A stretch of DNA of 64,000 nt, taken from Sphingomonas endolithica. GTDB lineage: Bacteria; Pseudomonadota; Alphaproteobacteria; Sphingomonadales; Sphingomonadaceae. Shown here piece after piece: positions 1 through 8,690 of the stretch. The translations under genes were made by a program, and so were the position numbers. The DNA is taken from NCBI RefSeq assembly GCF_025231525.1, contig NZ_CP103057.1, forward strand, positions 3,792,501-3,856,500, in the 5' to 3' direction. The number at the start of each line of letters is the position of its first letter. Position 1 is the stretch's first letter. Under the pieces are notes generated by a model that saw only the letters and a program-made list of their open reading frames with translations, ran no database searches and was not told the origin of the DNA.

Positions 1-2589
1 CGCACGCTGACCCTGCTCGACGGCCAGCGTGTCGTCGGCGCGAACGTGACGGGGGTGCCCGATATCAGCATGTTCCCGCAATTGCTGGTCAAGCGGGTCG
101 ACGTGGTGACCGGTGGTGCATCTGCCTCCTACGGTTCGGATGCGGTCGGCGGCGTGGTCAACTTCATCACCGATACGCGGTTCGAAGGCTTCAAGGGCAA
201 TGTCCAGGGCGGCATCACCAATTATGGCGACGACGAACAAGCGCTCGTTCAGGCGGCGGTGGGCAAATCCTTCTTCGACGATCGTCTGCACGTCATCGTA
301 AGCGGCGAATACGATCATGAAGACGGCGTCGGCCCGGGCGACTTCGGCACCGATCTGGCCAAGGGCCGCGACTGGTATCGCGCCAGTACGCTGATCAACA
401 CCGGGCAGCTTTCCAGCGGCTCGCCGCAATATCTCTACCGCGATTTTGCGCAGCCCTACCAATATTCACGCTTCGGCCTGATCAACAACGGGCCGCTGCA
501 GGGCATCGCCTTCGACCAGAACGGGACGCCGTTCAATTTCAGTTATGGATCAGGCGGGCAGCCGACGGGCACCGGCACGGTGACCGGTTGCTACTCGTCG
601 GCCGCTTTCTGCATCGGTGGCGATCTGTCGGGCGCCCCGGGCTCCGGCGCGTCGCTCAAATCCTCGCTCGAACGGATCAACGGCTTCGGGCGGATCGGCT
701 TCGACTTCGCCGAGAATAACGAGCTCTATTTCACCGCCAACATCGCGCAGGTGAAGACCGCCAACAATCCCAGCCCGGGCTATAACCGACCAAGCCTGAC
801 CGTGCAGTGCGCCAACCCGTATCTGCCCCAGCTGGTGCGGGACCGCTGCACCACCGCTGGCATTACCTCGTTCAGTTTCGGCACGAGCAACGCGAACTTC
901 CCCGATCCCCGGGTGCAGACCGATCGCCGGCAATATCGCTTCGTCGTCGGCGCGGCGGGCAAGTTCGATGCCGCGGGGACCGACTGGACCTACGACACTT
1001 ATTATCAGCACGGCGTCACGCTGTCGGACATCGATGTCGACGATATCGTGTTGCAGAACCGTTATGTGGCCGCGACCAACGCGATCACGCTGAACGGCGC
1101 GATCGTCTGCGCGGACGCCGCGGCGCGCGCGGCGGGATGCCAGCCGATCAACATCTTCGGTGGCGCAGCACCCTCATCGGCGGCGCTGGCCTATGTCACG
1201 CCCGAGAACGGTCCGTTCCAGCGTACCAAGCTGAAGCAGGACGTGGTCAGCCTGAACTTCTCGGGCGAGCCGCTCAACCTGTGGGCAGGGCCGCTCTCCG
1301 TGGCGTTCGGCGGCGAGTACCGCCGGGAGTTCTACCGCGTGACCGGCGATCCCTATGGTGCCGGCGTGACCGCCGTCAGCCCTAACAGCGCCGACTATCC
1401 GGCCGATCCCCTGCTCAACGCCACGCAGGGCAGCAACTGGGCGGCGGGCAATTACAAGAACGGCAGCGGCAAGTATGACGTGTACGAAGGCTTTCTCGAG
1501 CTCAACCTGCCGTTGTTCAAGGGCGATGGGGTGGGTACCGCGAACCTGAACGGCGCGGCGCGCATGACGCATTACAGCACGTCGGGCACGGTGTGGGCGT
1601 GGAAGGTCGGCGGCACCTGGGAAACGCCGCTCGACGGCGTGCGACTGCGCGTCGTCACCTCGCGCGACGTGCGTGCGCCGAACCTGTCGGAGTTGTTCGC
1701 CGCGCCGACCGTCACCACGCTGCCGAACTTCAACAATCCGTTCGCCAATGGTGGCACTGGCGGCGCCGTGCAGGCGTTCCAAAACACGATCGGCAATGCC
1801 GATCTGAAGCCCGAAATCGCCCGCAACACCGAAGTGGGTATCGTCTGGGCCCGGCCGTCCTTCCTGCCGGGGCTGAGCCTGTCGCTGGACTATTACAACA
1901 TCAAGCTGAGCGGCGTGATCTCGACCTTGTCGGCGCAGCAGATCGTGCAATTCTGCAAGGACGGGCTGCAGGAGTTCTGCGGCGGCTTCGTGCTGGACAG
2001 CCCGACCCAGGGCGGCAATTTCATCAACGTGCAGCCGTTCAACCTCGCTTCGTGGAAGACCGATGGGTTCGACATCGAAGCGAGCTATCAATGGAACCAG
2101 CCGCTCGGCCTGCCGGGCAATTTCACCGTCCGGGCGCTTGGCACGCATGTGCGCAAATTCCTCGTCAATGCCGGGATCGCCGGTGTCGCCACGGTGGATC
2201 AGGCCGGCGCCAATACCGGCAACACGCCGGACTGGAAGTGGCTGGCGACGCAGAGCTACGACAATGACGCGTTCAGCTTCACGCTGCAGGAGCGCTGGTT
2301 CTCCAACGGCGTGTTCGGCAACCAATATGTCGTCTGCACATCATCCTGCCCGGTCTCGGACGGCCAGCACCCGACGATCGACTATAACAAGATGAAGGGT
2401 GCCTTCTATCTCGACGTCAGCGGATCGGTGAACATCACCAAGGGGGTCAGCCTGTACGGCAAGGTGGACAATGTGTTCGATCACGATCCGGCACCGGCAC
2501 CGCAGACCAATACCGGGCTCGACGTCAACCCGGCGCTCTACGATACGCTGGGGCGGATCTATCGTGTGGGCGTCCGCGCGCGGTTCTAG
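1..2589 (+). CDS. TonB-dependent receptor, 5'-truncated by window edge
   Basis: Outer-membrane beta-barrel receptor that would import a substrate using TonB energy. The frame is open from base 1, so the signal peptide and TonB box lie outside the window; about 862 residues are visible. Plug-domain hallmarks are seen near the start (LLDGQRV, then GGASASYGSDAVGGVVN), and late barrel motifs RAPNLSELF and NADLKPE follow. The protein ends GVRARF, with the terminal Phe typical of outer-membrane barrels. The next gene on the same strand is a carboxylesterase about 500 bp away across a repeat-rich gap. By context the substrate is probably a plant oligosaccharide or an acylated aromatic/sugar ester. 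This is an inference; the plug alone does not show it. Confidence 0.93.
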   Translation, partial: RTLTLLDGQRVVGANVTGVPDISMFPQLLVKRVDVVTGGASASYGSDAVGGVVNFITDTRFEGFKGNVQGGITNYGDDEQALVQAAVGKSFFDDRLHVIVSGEYDHEDGVGPGDFGTDLAKGRDWYRASTLINTGQLSSGSPQYLYRDFAQPYQYSRFGLINNGPLQGIAFDQNGTPFNFSYGSGGQPTGTGTVTGCYSSAAFCIGGDLSGAPGSGASLKSSLERINGFGRIGFDFAENNELYFTANIAQVKTANNPSPGYNRPSLTVQCANPYLPQLVRDRCTTAGITSFSFGTSNANFPDPRVQTDRRQYRFVVGAAGKFDAAGTDWTYDTYYQHGVTLSDIDVDDIVLQNRYVAATNAITLNGAIVCADAAARAAGCQPINIFGGAAPSSAALAYVTPENGPFQRTKLKQDVVSLNFSGEPLNLWAGPLSVAFGGEYRREFYRVTGDPYGAGVTAVSPNSADYPADPLLNATQGSNWAAGNYKNGSGKYDVYEGFLELNLPLFKGDGVGTANLNGAARMTHYSTSGTVWAWKVGGTWETPLDGVRLRVVTSRDVRAPNLSELFAAPTVTTLPNFNNPFANGGTGGAVQAFQNTIGNADLKPEIARNTEVGIVWARPSFLPGLSLSLDYYNIKLSGVISTLSAQQIVQFCKDGLQEFCGGFVLDSPTQGGNFINVQPFNLASWKTDGFDIEASYQWNQPLGLPGNFTVRALGTHVRKFLVNAGIAGVATVDQAGANTGNTPDWKWLATQSYDNDAFSFTLQERWFSNGVFGNQYVVCTSSCPVSDGQHPTIDYNKMKGAFYLDVSGSVNITKGVSLYGKVDNVFDHDPAPAPQTNTGLDVNPALYDTLGRIYRVGVRARF

Positions 2590-3097
2590 GGTTTTGGGGG
2601 CGGGGAGCGGTCGCTACCTTCATACCCGTCACCCCGAACTTGTTCGGCAACTATCTCTTTCAGACATGGTTCGTCATCCCCGCGAAGGCGGGGATCCATA
2701 GTGGCGGGCTTAGCGAATGAAATGCAGACGTTCGAGTATATGGGTCCCCGCCTACGCGGGGATGACGGCGAATTACTTGTTCGAAGGGTATAACCGCCAA
2801 CTTGTTCCGGGGTCCTGCCGCACGCTCTGCGTCCCAAGCGCATCGGCATGGCAAGCCGCCTGGTGGACCCCGGAACAAGTCCGGGGTGACGGCTTGGTTG
2901 ATGCATGCCTCATGTTTTCCCGCTTTCGCGGGGGAACTGGAGGAGGCAATGCAACGCGTCTTTCAGCGTCGGTGCAGCGCACCTGAATTCGAACCACCCT
3001 CTCACCCGTCGCCACAGCGGTGCTCGCCATGACGCGGCGGCACGCTATGGTGACGTATCGGCGCCTATCGCCGGCCAAGATCCGTCAGGGGAAAGAT
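2590..3097. repeat. repeat-rich intergenic gap with two palindromic element pairs
   Basis: No convincing gene is seen. Positions 2672-2767 hold an inverted pair built on a CCCCGC-x-GCGGGG stem bounded by cgtcatcccc / ggggatgacg. Positions 2801-2892 hold a second type, an inverted pair of cttgttccggggtcc and ggaccccggaacaag. Similar elements recur at 43461, 48163, 49933, 52662 and 52786. Short ORFs here only read through the repeats. The last 60 bases carry the ribosome-binding site of the next gene. Confidence 0.8.
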
Positions 3098-4513
3098 ATG
3101 CCGCCCATAGTCCACGCTCTACTTGCCGGAGCCTCGGCGCTGCTCCTCACCGCCGCGGCGGATGTGCCGGTCCCGGCCGCCGCTCCGGTCGTCAAGATAG
3201 CGTCCGGCAGCCTGCGCGGGCAAAGCAGGGACGGCGTCACTGCCTTCAAGGGCATTCCGTTCGCGGCGCCGCCAGTCGGGCCGTTGCGCTGGCGCGCGCC
3301 GCAGCCGGCCGCGCGCTGGGCAGGGGTGCGTGATGCGCGTGCTTACGGCCCGGATTGCATGCAATTGCCTTTCCCAAGCGACGCGGCGCCGCTCGGCACC
3401 GCGCCGGCCGAGGATTGCCTCTATGCCAATGTCTGGCGACCGGCGGGTGCGGCGCGGAAATTGCCGGTGATGGTGTGGATCTATGGCGGCGGCTTCGTCA
3501 ACGGCGGCGCCTCGCCGCCCACCTATGCTGGTGCGGCGTTGGCGAAGCAGGGCATCATGGTGGTCAGTTTCAATTACCGCATCGGCCGCTTCGGCGCCTT
3601 CGGGCACCCGCAATTGACGGCCGCCGATGCCGATCGCGGGCAGCTGGCAAACTATGGCTATATGGACCAAATCGCTGCCTTGCGCTGGGTGCAGGGCAAT
3701 ATTGCGGCGTTTGGCGGTGATCCGGCCAACGTGACGATCATCGGCGAGAGCGCTGGCGGCATGTCGGTGCACGCGCTCGTCACCTCGCCGCTGACCAAGG
3801 GGCTGTTCCAGCGCGCCGTTGTGCAGTCCGGTGGGAATGCCGCATCGGGTGGCAAGACGCTGGCGACGGCGGAGGCCGCGGGTGTCGCCTTCGCGCAGGC
3901 GCGCGGCATCCAGCCGGACGATCCGCAGGCGCTGGCGAAGCTTCGCGCACTGACCGGAGCGCAGGTGGTGGACGGGCTGAACCTCGCATCGATGGGGCAG
4001 GCGGGTGGCAGCTATAGCGGCCCGGTGGCCGACGGGCGGATCGCGGTCGATGCACGCGCGGCGTACGAGGCGGATCGCTTCGCGCACGTGCCGGTGATGA
4101 TCGGCGCGACCAGCGACGATATCGGCGGCGCGGACGGCTATATGATCACCGGCGCGCGCGACGTCGCCGACCTGCTGGTGCGCAAGAACGTGCCGGTCTT
4201 CTACTATCGCTTCGATTATGTCGCCGGATCGGTGCGCACGCCCGCAACCAAGGGTGCGTCGCATGCCAGCGACATACCGTTCTTCTTCGATACGGCAGCG
4301 ATCAAATATGGCGCACAGACGACGGCGGCGGACTTGGCCGCCGGGCGGACGGCGAGCGGCTATCTGGTCAATTTCGTGAAGACGGGCAATGCGAACGGCG
4401 CCGGCCTGCCGACGTGGGCGGACCATGCGAGCGCAGGCCATCCGATGCTGACGCTGACGGCTGCGGGCGGCGCCAGCCTGGCACCCGCGCCCGCGATCGC
4501 GACCACCAAGTAA
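3098..4513 (+). CDS. secreted type-B carboxylesterase
   Basis: Serine esterase of the carboxylesterase/lipase type-B family (alpha/beta hydrolase), 471 aa. It begins with a hydrophobic export signal (about residues 1-21), so it is probably periplasmic or secreted. The nucleophile elbow GESAGG places Ser at residue 218, an oxyanion-hole motif YGGGF precedes it, the probable acid is Asp340/341 (SDDIGG), and the probable base is His389 (GASHASD). The start at 3098 is preferred over an in-frame ATG at 3020 because it has a caggggaaag ribosome-binding site and starts directly with the signal peptide. Its stop abuts the next gene. In this setting it may release acyl or aromatic esters from xylan side chains; the exact substrate cannot be read from sequence. 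Confidence 0.88.
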   Translation: MPPIVHALLAGASALLLTAAADVPVPAAAPVVKIASGSLRGQSRDGVTAFKGIPFAAPPVGPLRWRAPQPAARWAGVRDARAYGPDCMQLPFPSDAAPLGTAPAEDCLYANVWRPAGAARKLPVMVWIYGGGFVNGGASPPTYAGAALAKQGIMVVSFNYRIGRFGAFGHPQLTAADADRGQLANYGYMDQIAALRWVQGNIAAFGGDPANVTIIGESAGGMSVHALVTSPLTKGLFQRAVVQSGGNAASGGKTLATAEAAGVAFAQARGIQPDDPQALAKLRALTGAQVVDGLNLASMGQAGGSYSGPVADGRIAVDARAAYEADRFAHVPVMIGATSDDIGGADGYMITGARDVADLLVRKNVPVFYYRFDYVAGSVRTPATKGASHASDIPFFFDTAAIKYGAQTTAADLAAGRTASGYLVNFVKTGNANGAGLPTWADHASAGHPMLTLTAAGGASLAPAPAIATTK

Positions 4514-5563
4514 ATGAGGATGGACCGAATGGACGATGCTGTGAGTGCGCGGTTCGCGCCGAGCCGGCGGACGGTGCTGGGGGCAGGGCTGGCGCTGGCC
4601 GGCAGCGGTGCCTGGGCAGCGTCGCCCGTCGTGCCGCGTATCCGCCGCATCGCGTCGGCGTTCGACCGCATGGTCGCGCCCGGCGCACGGATCGAGGTGA
4701 TCGCGACCGGCATACGCTGGGCCGAGGGGCCGGTATGGGTCGAGAACGGGCAGTATCTGTTGTTCTCGGATCCGCCCGCCAACATCGTGCGCCGGTGGCG
4801 CAAGGGCGCGGCGGCGGCGCCGTTCCTGTCGCCGTCGGGCGCGGGCGGCACCGATCCCAAGTTGATCCGCGAGCCTGGCGCTAATGGCCTGTCCCTGGAT
4901 GCCGGGGGCAAGCTGTTGATCGCCAATAGCGGTGGGCGGTCGCTCGACCGTCTCGATCTCCGCACTCGCCGACGCGAGGTGCTGGCAGATCGCTATCAGG
5001 GCAAGCGCTTCAACAGTCCCAACGACATGCATGTCGCGCGCAGCGGCGCGATCTACTTCACCGATCCGCCCTACGGCCTGGAAGGGGGCGATGCCTCGTC
5101 GCTCAAGGAACAGCCGGTCAACGGCGTCTATCGCCGGCTGCCGGATGGCACCGTCGAATTGCTCGAGGGGACCCTGACGCGCCCGAACGGCATCGCTTTG
5201 TCGCCCGACGAGCGGCGGCTGTACGTGTCGGTATCCGACGAAGTGTCGCCGCGCATCATGGTCTATGATCTCGACGCCGCGGGCCGGCCGCTTGGTGGCC
5301 GTGTATGGCTCGACGCCAAGCCGATGCAGGCCGGCGGCGCGCCGGGCCTGCCCGACGGCATGAAGGTCGCGCGCGACGGGACGCTCGTCTGTTCGGTGCC
5401 CGGCGGCATGATGTTCCTGTCGCCCGAGGCCGAACCGCTGGGGTTGATCTCGACCGGCGCGCCGATCGCCAATTGCGCGTTCGGGGAGGGCGGCCGCGCG
5501 CTGTTCATGACCGCCAACGACCGTATCCTGCGCCTGCCATTACGCCCCGGCTGGCAGGGCTGA
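4514..5563 (+). CDS. Tat-exported SMP-30/gluconolactonase family lactonase
   Basis: Six-bladed propeller of the SMP-30/gluconolactonase family, which hydrolyses aldonolactones to aldonates. The N-terminus has a twin-arginine signal (SRRTVLGAGLALAG), so the enzyme probably acts in the periplasm. Family motifs seen are EGPVW, NSPNDMH, YFTDPPYG and LTRPNGIALSPD, which supply the metal-binding Glu, Asn and Asp. The ATG follows the upstream TAA with no gap; an in-frame ATG at 4529 has a better-spaced gagga site and may be the true start. Given the xylonate enzymes downstream it could be the xylonolactonase step of the Weimberg route moved to the periplasm. Caulobacter XylC is of the same family, but no signal peptide is recalled for it. 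Confidence 0.85.
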   Translation: MRMDRMDDAVSARFAPSRRTVLGAGLALAGSGAWAASPVVPRIRRIASAFDRMVAPGARIEVIATGIRWAEGPVWVENGQYLLFSDPPANIVRRWRKGAAAAPFLSPSGAGGTDPKLIREPGANGLSLDAGGKLLIANSGGRSLDRLDLRTRRREVLADRYQGKRFNSPNDMHVARSGAIYFTDPPYGLEGGDASSLKEQPVNGVYRRLPDGTVELLEGTLTRPNGIALSPDERRLYVSVSDEVSPRIMVYDLDAAGRPLGGRVWLDAKPMQAGGAPGLPDGMKVARDGTLVCSVPGGMMFLSPEAEPLGLISTGAPIANCAFGEGGRALFMTANDRILRLPLRPGWQG

Positions 5564-5565
5564 GC

Positions 5566-6039
5566 TCAGCGTGCGGGCAGCTTGGTGCCGAGCAGCACCA
5601 GCCGCTCGCCGCTGATGCCGAACCAGTGCGGCACGCCCGCCGGGATCAGCATGACGTCGCCCGGCCCGAGCGCTCGCGTGGTGCCGCCGGTGATCCGCGC
5701 ACCCTCGGTCAGGTCCGGCTTGGTCACGGTCGGCTCGACCAACGTCCCGCCCGAGACCAGCGTGCCGCGCCCGGCAATGACGATGGCATATTCCGCCTGG
5801 TCCGGATGCACCGCCGGGCGCCCCCGCTTCTTCCAATATTCGAGCGCGGCGACCGTCTTGCCGTCGCGCACCAGCGGCTGCCACGCAAAGCCCTGGCCCG
5901 GCTTCATGCCCTTGGCCATGGCGGCAACCTGCGCCGTCACCTCGGCACTGCCGGCAAAGCTGGTGGGATCCGCGACGGTCTGCGCCTGTACCGGCGCCAC
6001 GACGGGCACCAGCAGCGCGAGTGCCAGCACCCGGCTCAT
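5566..6039 (-). CDS. secreted cupin-domain protein
   Basis: Small (157 aa) single-cupin protein with an N-terminal signal peptide (LALALLVPVVAPVQAQ), so it is likely periplasmic. The fold is suggested by HPDQAEYAIVIAGRG, then a glycine/proline turn and IPAGVPHWFGI, which supply candidate metal-binding His/Glu residues. Its ATG overlaps the stop of the Gfo/Idh/MocA gene (ATGA), so the two are translationally coupled and close the operon that begins at the TonB receptor near 13,767. No reaction can be assigned; cupins bind sugars, small acids or metals. It is tail-to-tail with the lactonase gene, 2 bp apart. Confidence 0.8.
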   Translation of the reverse strand: MSRVLALALLVPVVAPVQAQTVADPTSFAGSAEVTAQVAAMAKGMKPGQGFAWQPLVRDGKTVAALEYWKKRGRPAVHPDQAEYAIVIAGRGTLVSGGTLVEPTVTKPDLTEGARITGGTTRALGPGDVMLIPAGVPHWFGISGERLVLLGTKLPAR

Positions 6040-7142
6040 GTGCGCCGGTCCAGCCGGATCGTGCGCCCCTCCCGTGCGGAGCGGTAGATCGCCTCGACGA
6101 TGCGCATGTCGCGCAGGCCTTCCTTGCCCGACACGATCGGCTCGCGCCCGGTGCGCACCGATTGCGCCATGTGGTCGAGCTGCCCGGCGAACTGCGTCTT
6201 GGCGGGCCCGGGCGGCGGGGTCACTTCGCGCTCGCGCCCGTCCTTGCCCAGCCACATGTGATTGCCGTCATAGCGCGTCGCCGGCTCGAGCTCGATGCGG
6301 CCCTTGTCGCCCATCAGCAGGATATGGTTCTGGTTGGCGCTGTACATCGACTGGCAACTGGCGATCGCGCCCGACGGGAATTCCAGCGTCCAATCGATTA
6401 TGTCCTCGACCTCGGTGAAGCGCGGATCGCGGCGATCGGTGGATTCCCGCGCGGTGACCGCGATCGGCTCCTCATTGGTCATGTAGCGCGCCGCCTGCAG
6501 GCTGTAGACGCCCATGTCCATCAGCGATCCGCCACCCGACAGCGCGCGCTTCAGCCGCCACACCGACGGATCGCGCTGGACGAAGCCGTGTTCGGAGCGG
6601 ACATAGCGGATCTTGCCCGCTTCCCCGGCGCGCGCCAGCCGCATCGCCTCCAGGTTGAACGGCTCGAAATGGCAGCGATAGCCGATCATCAGCTTGCGGT
6701 TGGCTGCCCTGCACGCCGCGATCATCGTCTCGCATTCCGCCACCGACACGGCCATCGGCTTTTCGCACAGCACGTGTTTGCCGGCGCGAGCGGCACGTAC
6801 GGTATATTCGGCGTGCATCGAATTCGGCAGGCAGACATAGACGATGTCGACGTCCGGATTGTCGCGGATCGTGTCGAACGTATCGTACGAGTAGATCGAG
6901 CGTTCGGGCAGGCCATGCTCGGCGGCGACTCGCCTGGCCTTGGCGGGATCGCCGCTGACCACCGCCGCCAGCCGGCTGTGCGTGCAATTGGCGAATTGCG
7001 GGATGATCACCTTCAGCCCGTAGCCGCCCAGGCCGACGATGGCATAGCCGAGCGGGCGATCCGGCGTGGCGCGTGCGAGCGCGCTCGATCCCACCACCAT
7101 CGAGGCCGCGGAAATCAGGATATCGCGTCGTCCAAATTCCAT
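6036..7142 (-). CDS. Tat-exported Gfo/Idh/MocA family oxidoreductase
   Basis: NAD(P)-dependent sugar oxidoreductase family, 368 aa. It starts with a twin-arginine-like signal (FGRRDILISAASMVV), as in periplasmic glucose-fructose oxidoreductase, which carries tightly bound NADP. The Rossmann motif GLGGYG follows, then the family signature CEKPMAV containing the conserved Lys, and the second-domain motif MDMGVYSLQAARY. The start has a strong gggagg site. It follows the halogenase by 55 bp and overlaps the cupin gene by 4 bp. Oxidation of a periplasmic sugar to a lactone would fit the exported lactonase next door; that pairing is inference. Confidence 0.87.
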   Translation of the reverse strand: MEFGRRDILISAASMVVGSSALARATPDRPLGYAIVGLGGYGLKVIIPQFANCTHSRLAAVVSGDPAKARRVAAEHGLPERSIYSYDTFDTIRDNPDVDIVYVCLPNSMHAEYTVRAARAGKHVLCEKPMAVSVAECETMIAACRAANRKLMIGYRCHFEPFNLEAMRLARAGEAGKIRYVRSEHGFVQRDPSVWRLKRALSGGGSLMDMGVYSLQAARYMTNEEPIAVTARESTDRRDPRFTEVEDIIDWTLEFPSGAIASCQSMYSANQNHILLMGDKGRIELEPATRYDGNHMWLGKDGREREVTPPPGPAKTQFAGQLDHMAQSVRTGREPIVSGKEGLRDMRIVEAIYRSAREGRTIRLDRRT

Positions 7143-7197
7143 GACAATCCTCCCTTGTTTATCCTGTGACCGCTGCCGCGGTCGGTATGGCAAAGCG

Positions 7198-8676
7198 TCA
7201 GGTTGCCGAGACGTATCGATCGACGAAGGCCTGATGCGCGGGCAGGCGCCGAACCTGGCCGGCAATGCCCTTCGCCAGATCGCCCAGCGCACCCGCCAGC
7301 TGCGCCGGCGGCATCAGCCGCGCCACCGCATGGAAACGCGCCGGCGTCACACCCTGGCCGAGCATCACTTGCAGCCAGGAACTCACCCGGAACAGCTCGT
7401 CCGCGCCCTGATAGGCATGCGCATCCTCCTCGAACAAAGCGATGCGCGCCTTCAACGTGTCGGGGATCTGCATCTCGCGGCATGCGCGCCAGAACGGTTC
7501 GTCGCGCGCGTTGAGGTGGTAATGCATGACGATGAAGTCGCGCACATCCTCCAGCTCGTGGCGGGCCATGGCGTTGAACCGCGCGGAGATGGCGGGCGTG
7601 CTGCCGCCGAACGGAAAGAGCTGCACCAGGCGGGTCAGCGCGGTCATGACGAGATGGATGCTGGTCGATTCGAGCGGCTCGACAAAGCCCGAGGCGAGGC
7701 TGAGCGCGACGCAATTCTTCTCCCACGCGCGCATCCGGCGCCCGGTGGCGAAGCGGATCAGCCGCGGCTCGACCAACGTCTCGCCTTCGACCGAGCCGAG
7801 CAGCAATGCCTGCGCCGCATCGTCGGACAGGTAATCGGCGCTGTAGACGATGCCGTTGCCCATCCGGTGCTGCAACGGGATGCGCCATTGCCAGCCGGCC
7901 TGGTGCGCGATCGCACGGGTATAGGGCAAAGCGGGGCCGGTCGAGCGGGTCTGAACCGCGAGCGCGCGGTTGCTGGGCAGCCAGTGGCTCCAATCTTCGT
8001 AGCCGATGCCCAGCGTCTCGCCGATCAACAGCGCGCGAAAGCCGGTGCAATCGATGAACAGGTCACCTGCGACGCGCTCGGCCGATGCCAGTTCCAGGGC
8101 GACGATCTCGCCGCTCTCGCCATCCTGTTCGACCCGTGCGATCCGGCCTTCGATGCGCTTCAGGCCCGAGGCTTCGCAGCGCTCGCGCAGGTAGCGGGCA
8201 TAGCGTCCGGCATCGAAATGATAGGCGTAATTGACCTGCGCATCGCCCCCGATCGCGAAGCGCCCGGCCTCGGCGGCTTGCGCCTCGTAGCAATAGGCGT
8301 CGATTGGGGAGGCACTGCCGTCTTGCCGCGCGGCGAGCCAGAAATGCTGAAAGTCGCCCATCCAGGTCGATTTGCCGACATCGCCGAACGAGTGGATGTA
8401 ACGCGAGCCGGGTCGTGTCCAGTTCTCGAAGGCGATGCCGAGCTTGAACGTCGCGCCGGTCGCGCGCACGAAATCGCGCTCGTCGAGCCCGATCAGCGCG
8501 TGAAAGGCGCGGATCGTCGGGATCGTCGCCTCGCCCACGCCGACCGTGCCGATCTCCTCGGACTCGACCAGGGTGACATCGACCAGCTTGCCCAATTGCC
8601 GCGTCAGCAGCGCCGCGGCGAGCCACCCCGCCGTGCCGCCGCCGGCGATCACCACGCGAGTCTTGGGTGTGTCCAT
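7198..8676 (-). CDS. flavin-dependent tryptophan halogenase family protein
   Basis: FADH2-dependent halogenase family, 492 aa. The FAD site GGGTAGW is at residues 12-18. The hypochlorite/haloamine-channel lysine expected from PrnA/RebH is present as Lys78 (TFKLG), and the signature WxWxIP is present as GWQWRIP (261-267). FVEPLEST near 331-338 supplies the conserved glutamates. All catalytic hallmarks are kept, so it is probably active. No flavin reductase gene is nearby. Characterised relatives in Brevundimonas and Xanthomonas sit beside TonB receptors and, as I recall, halogenate free indoles in vitro with a bromide preference; the natural substrate is unknown. It lies 14 bp after the JmjC-like cupin gene in the SapC cassette, and the start has a ggaggga site. 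Confidence 0.93.
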   Translation of the reverse strand: MDTPKTRVVIAGGGTAGWLAAALLTRQLGKLVDVTLVESEEIGTVGVGEATIPTIRAFHALIGLDERDFVRATGATFKLGIAFENWTRPGSRYIHSFGDVGKSTWMGDFQHFWLAARQDGSASPIDAYCYEAQAAEAGRFAIGGDAQVNYAYHFDAGRYARYLRERCEASGLKRIEGRIARVEQDGESGEIVALELASAERVAGDLFIDCTGFRALLIGETLGIGYEDWSHWLPSNRALAVQTRSTGPALPYTRAIAHQAGWQWRIPLQHRMGNGIVYSADYLSDDAAQALLLGSVEGETLVEPRLIRFATGRRMRAWEKNCVALSLASGFVEPLESTSIHLVMTALTRLVQLFPFGGSTPAISARFNAMARHELEDVRDFIVMHYHLNARDEPFWRACREMQIPDTLKARIALFEEDAHAYQGADELFRVSSWLQVMLGQGVTPARFHAVARLMPPAQLAGALGDLAKGIAGQVRRLPAHQAFVDRYVSAT

Positions 8677-8690
8677 GGCTTGTTCCCTCC

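Noticed and set aside
2672..2892. Regularly spaced repeats considered as a CRISPR array
   Set aside because: They are two different inverted pairs, not direct repeats with uniform spacers, and no cas gene is present.
3119..5032. 637-codon minus-strand frame opposite the carboxylesterase and lactonase
   Set aside because: Shadow frame; the opposite strand has signal peptides, catalytic motifs and ribosome-binding sites.
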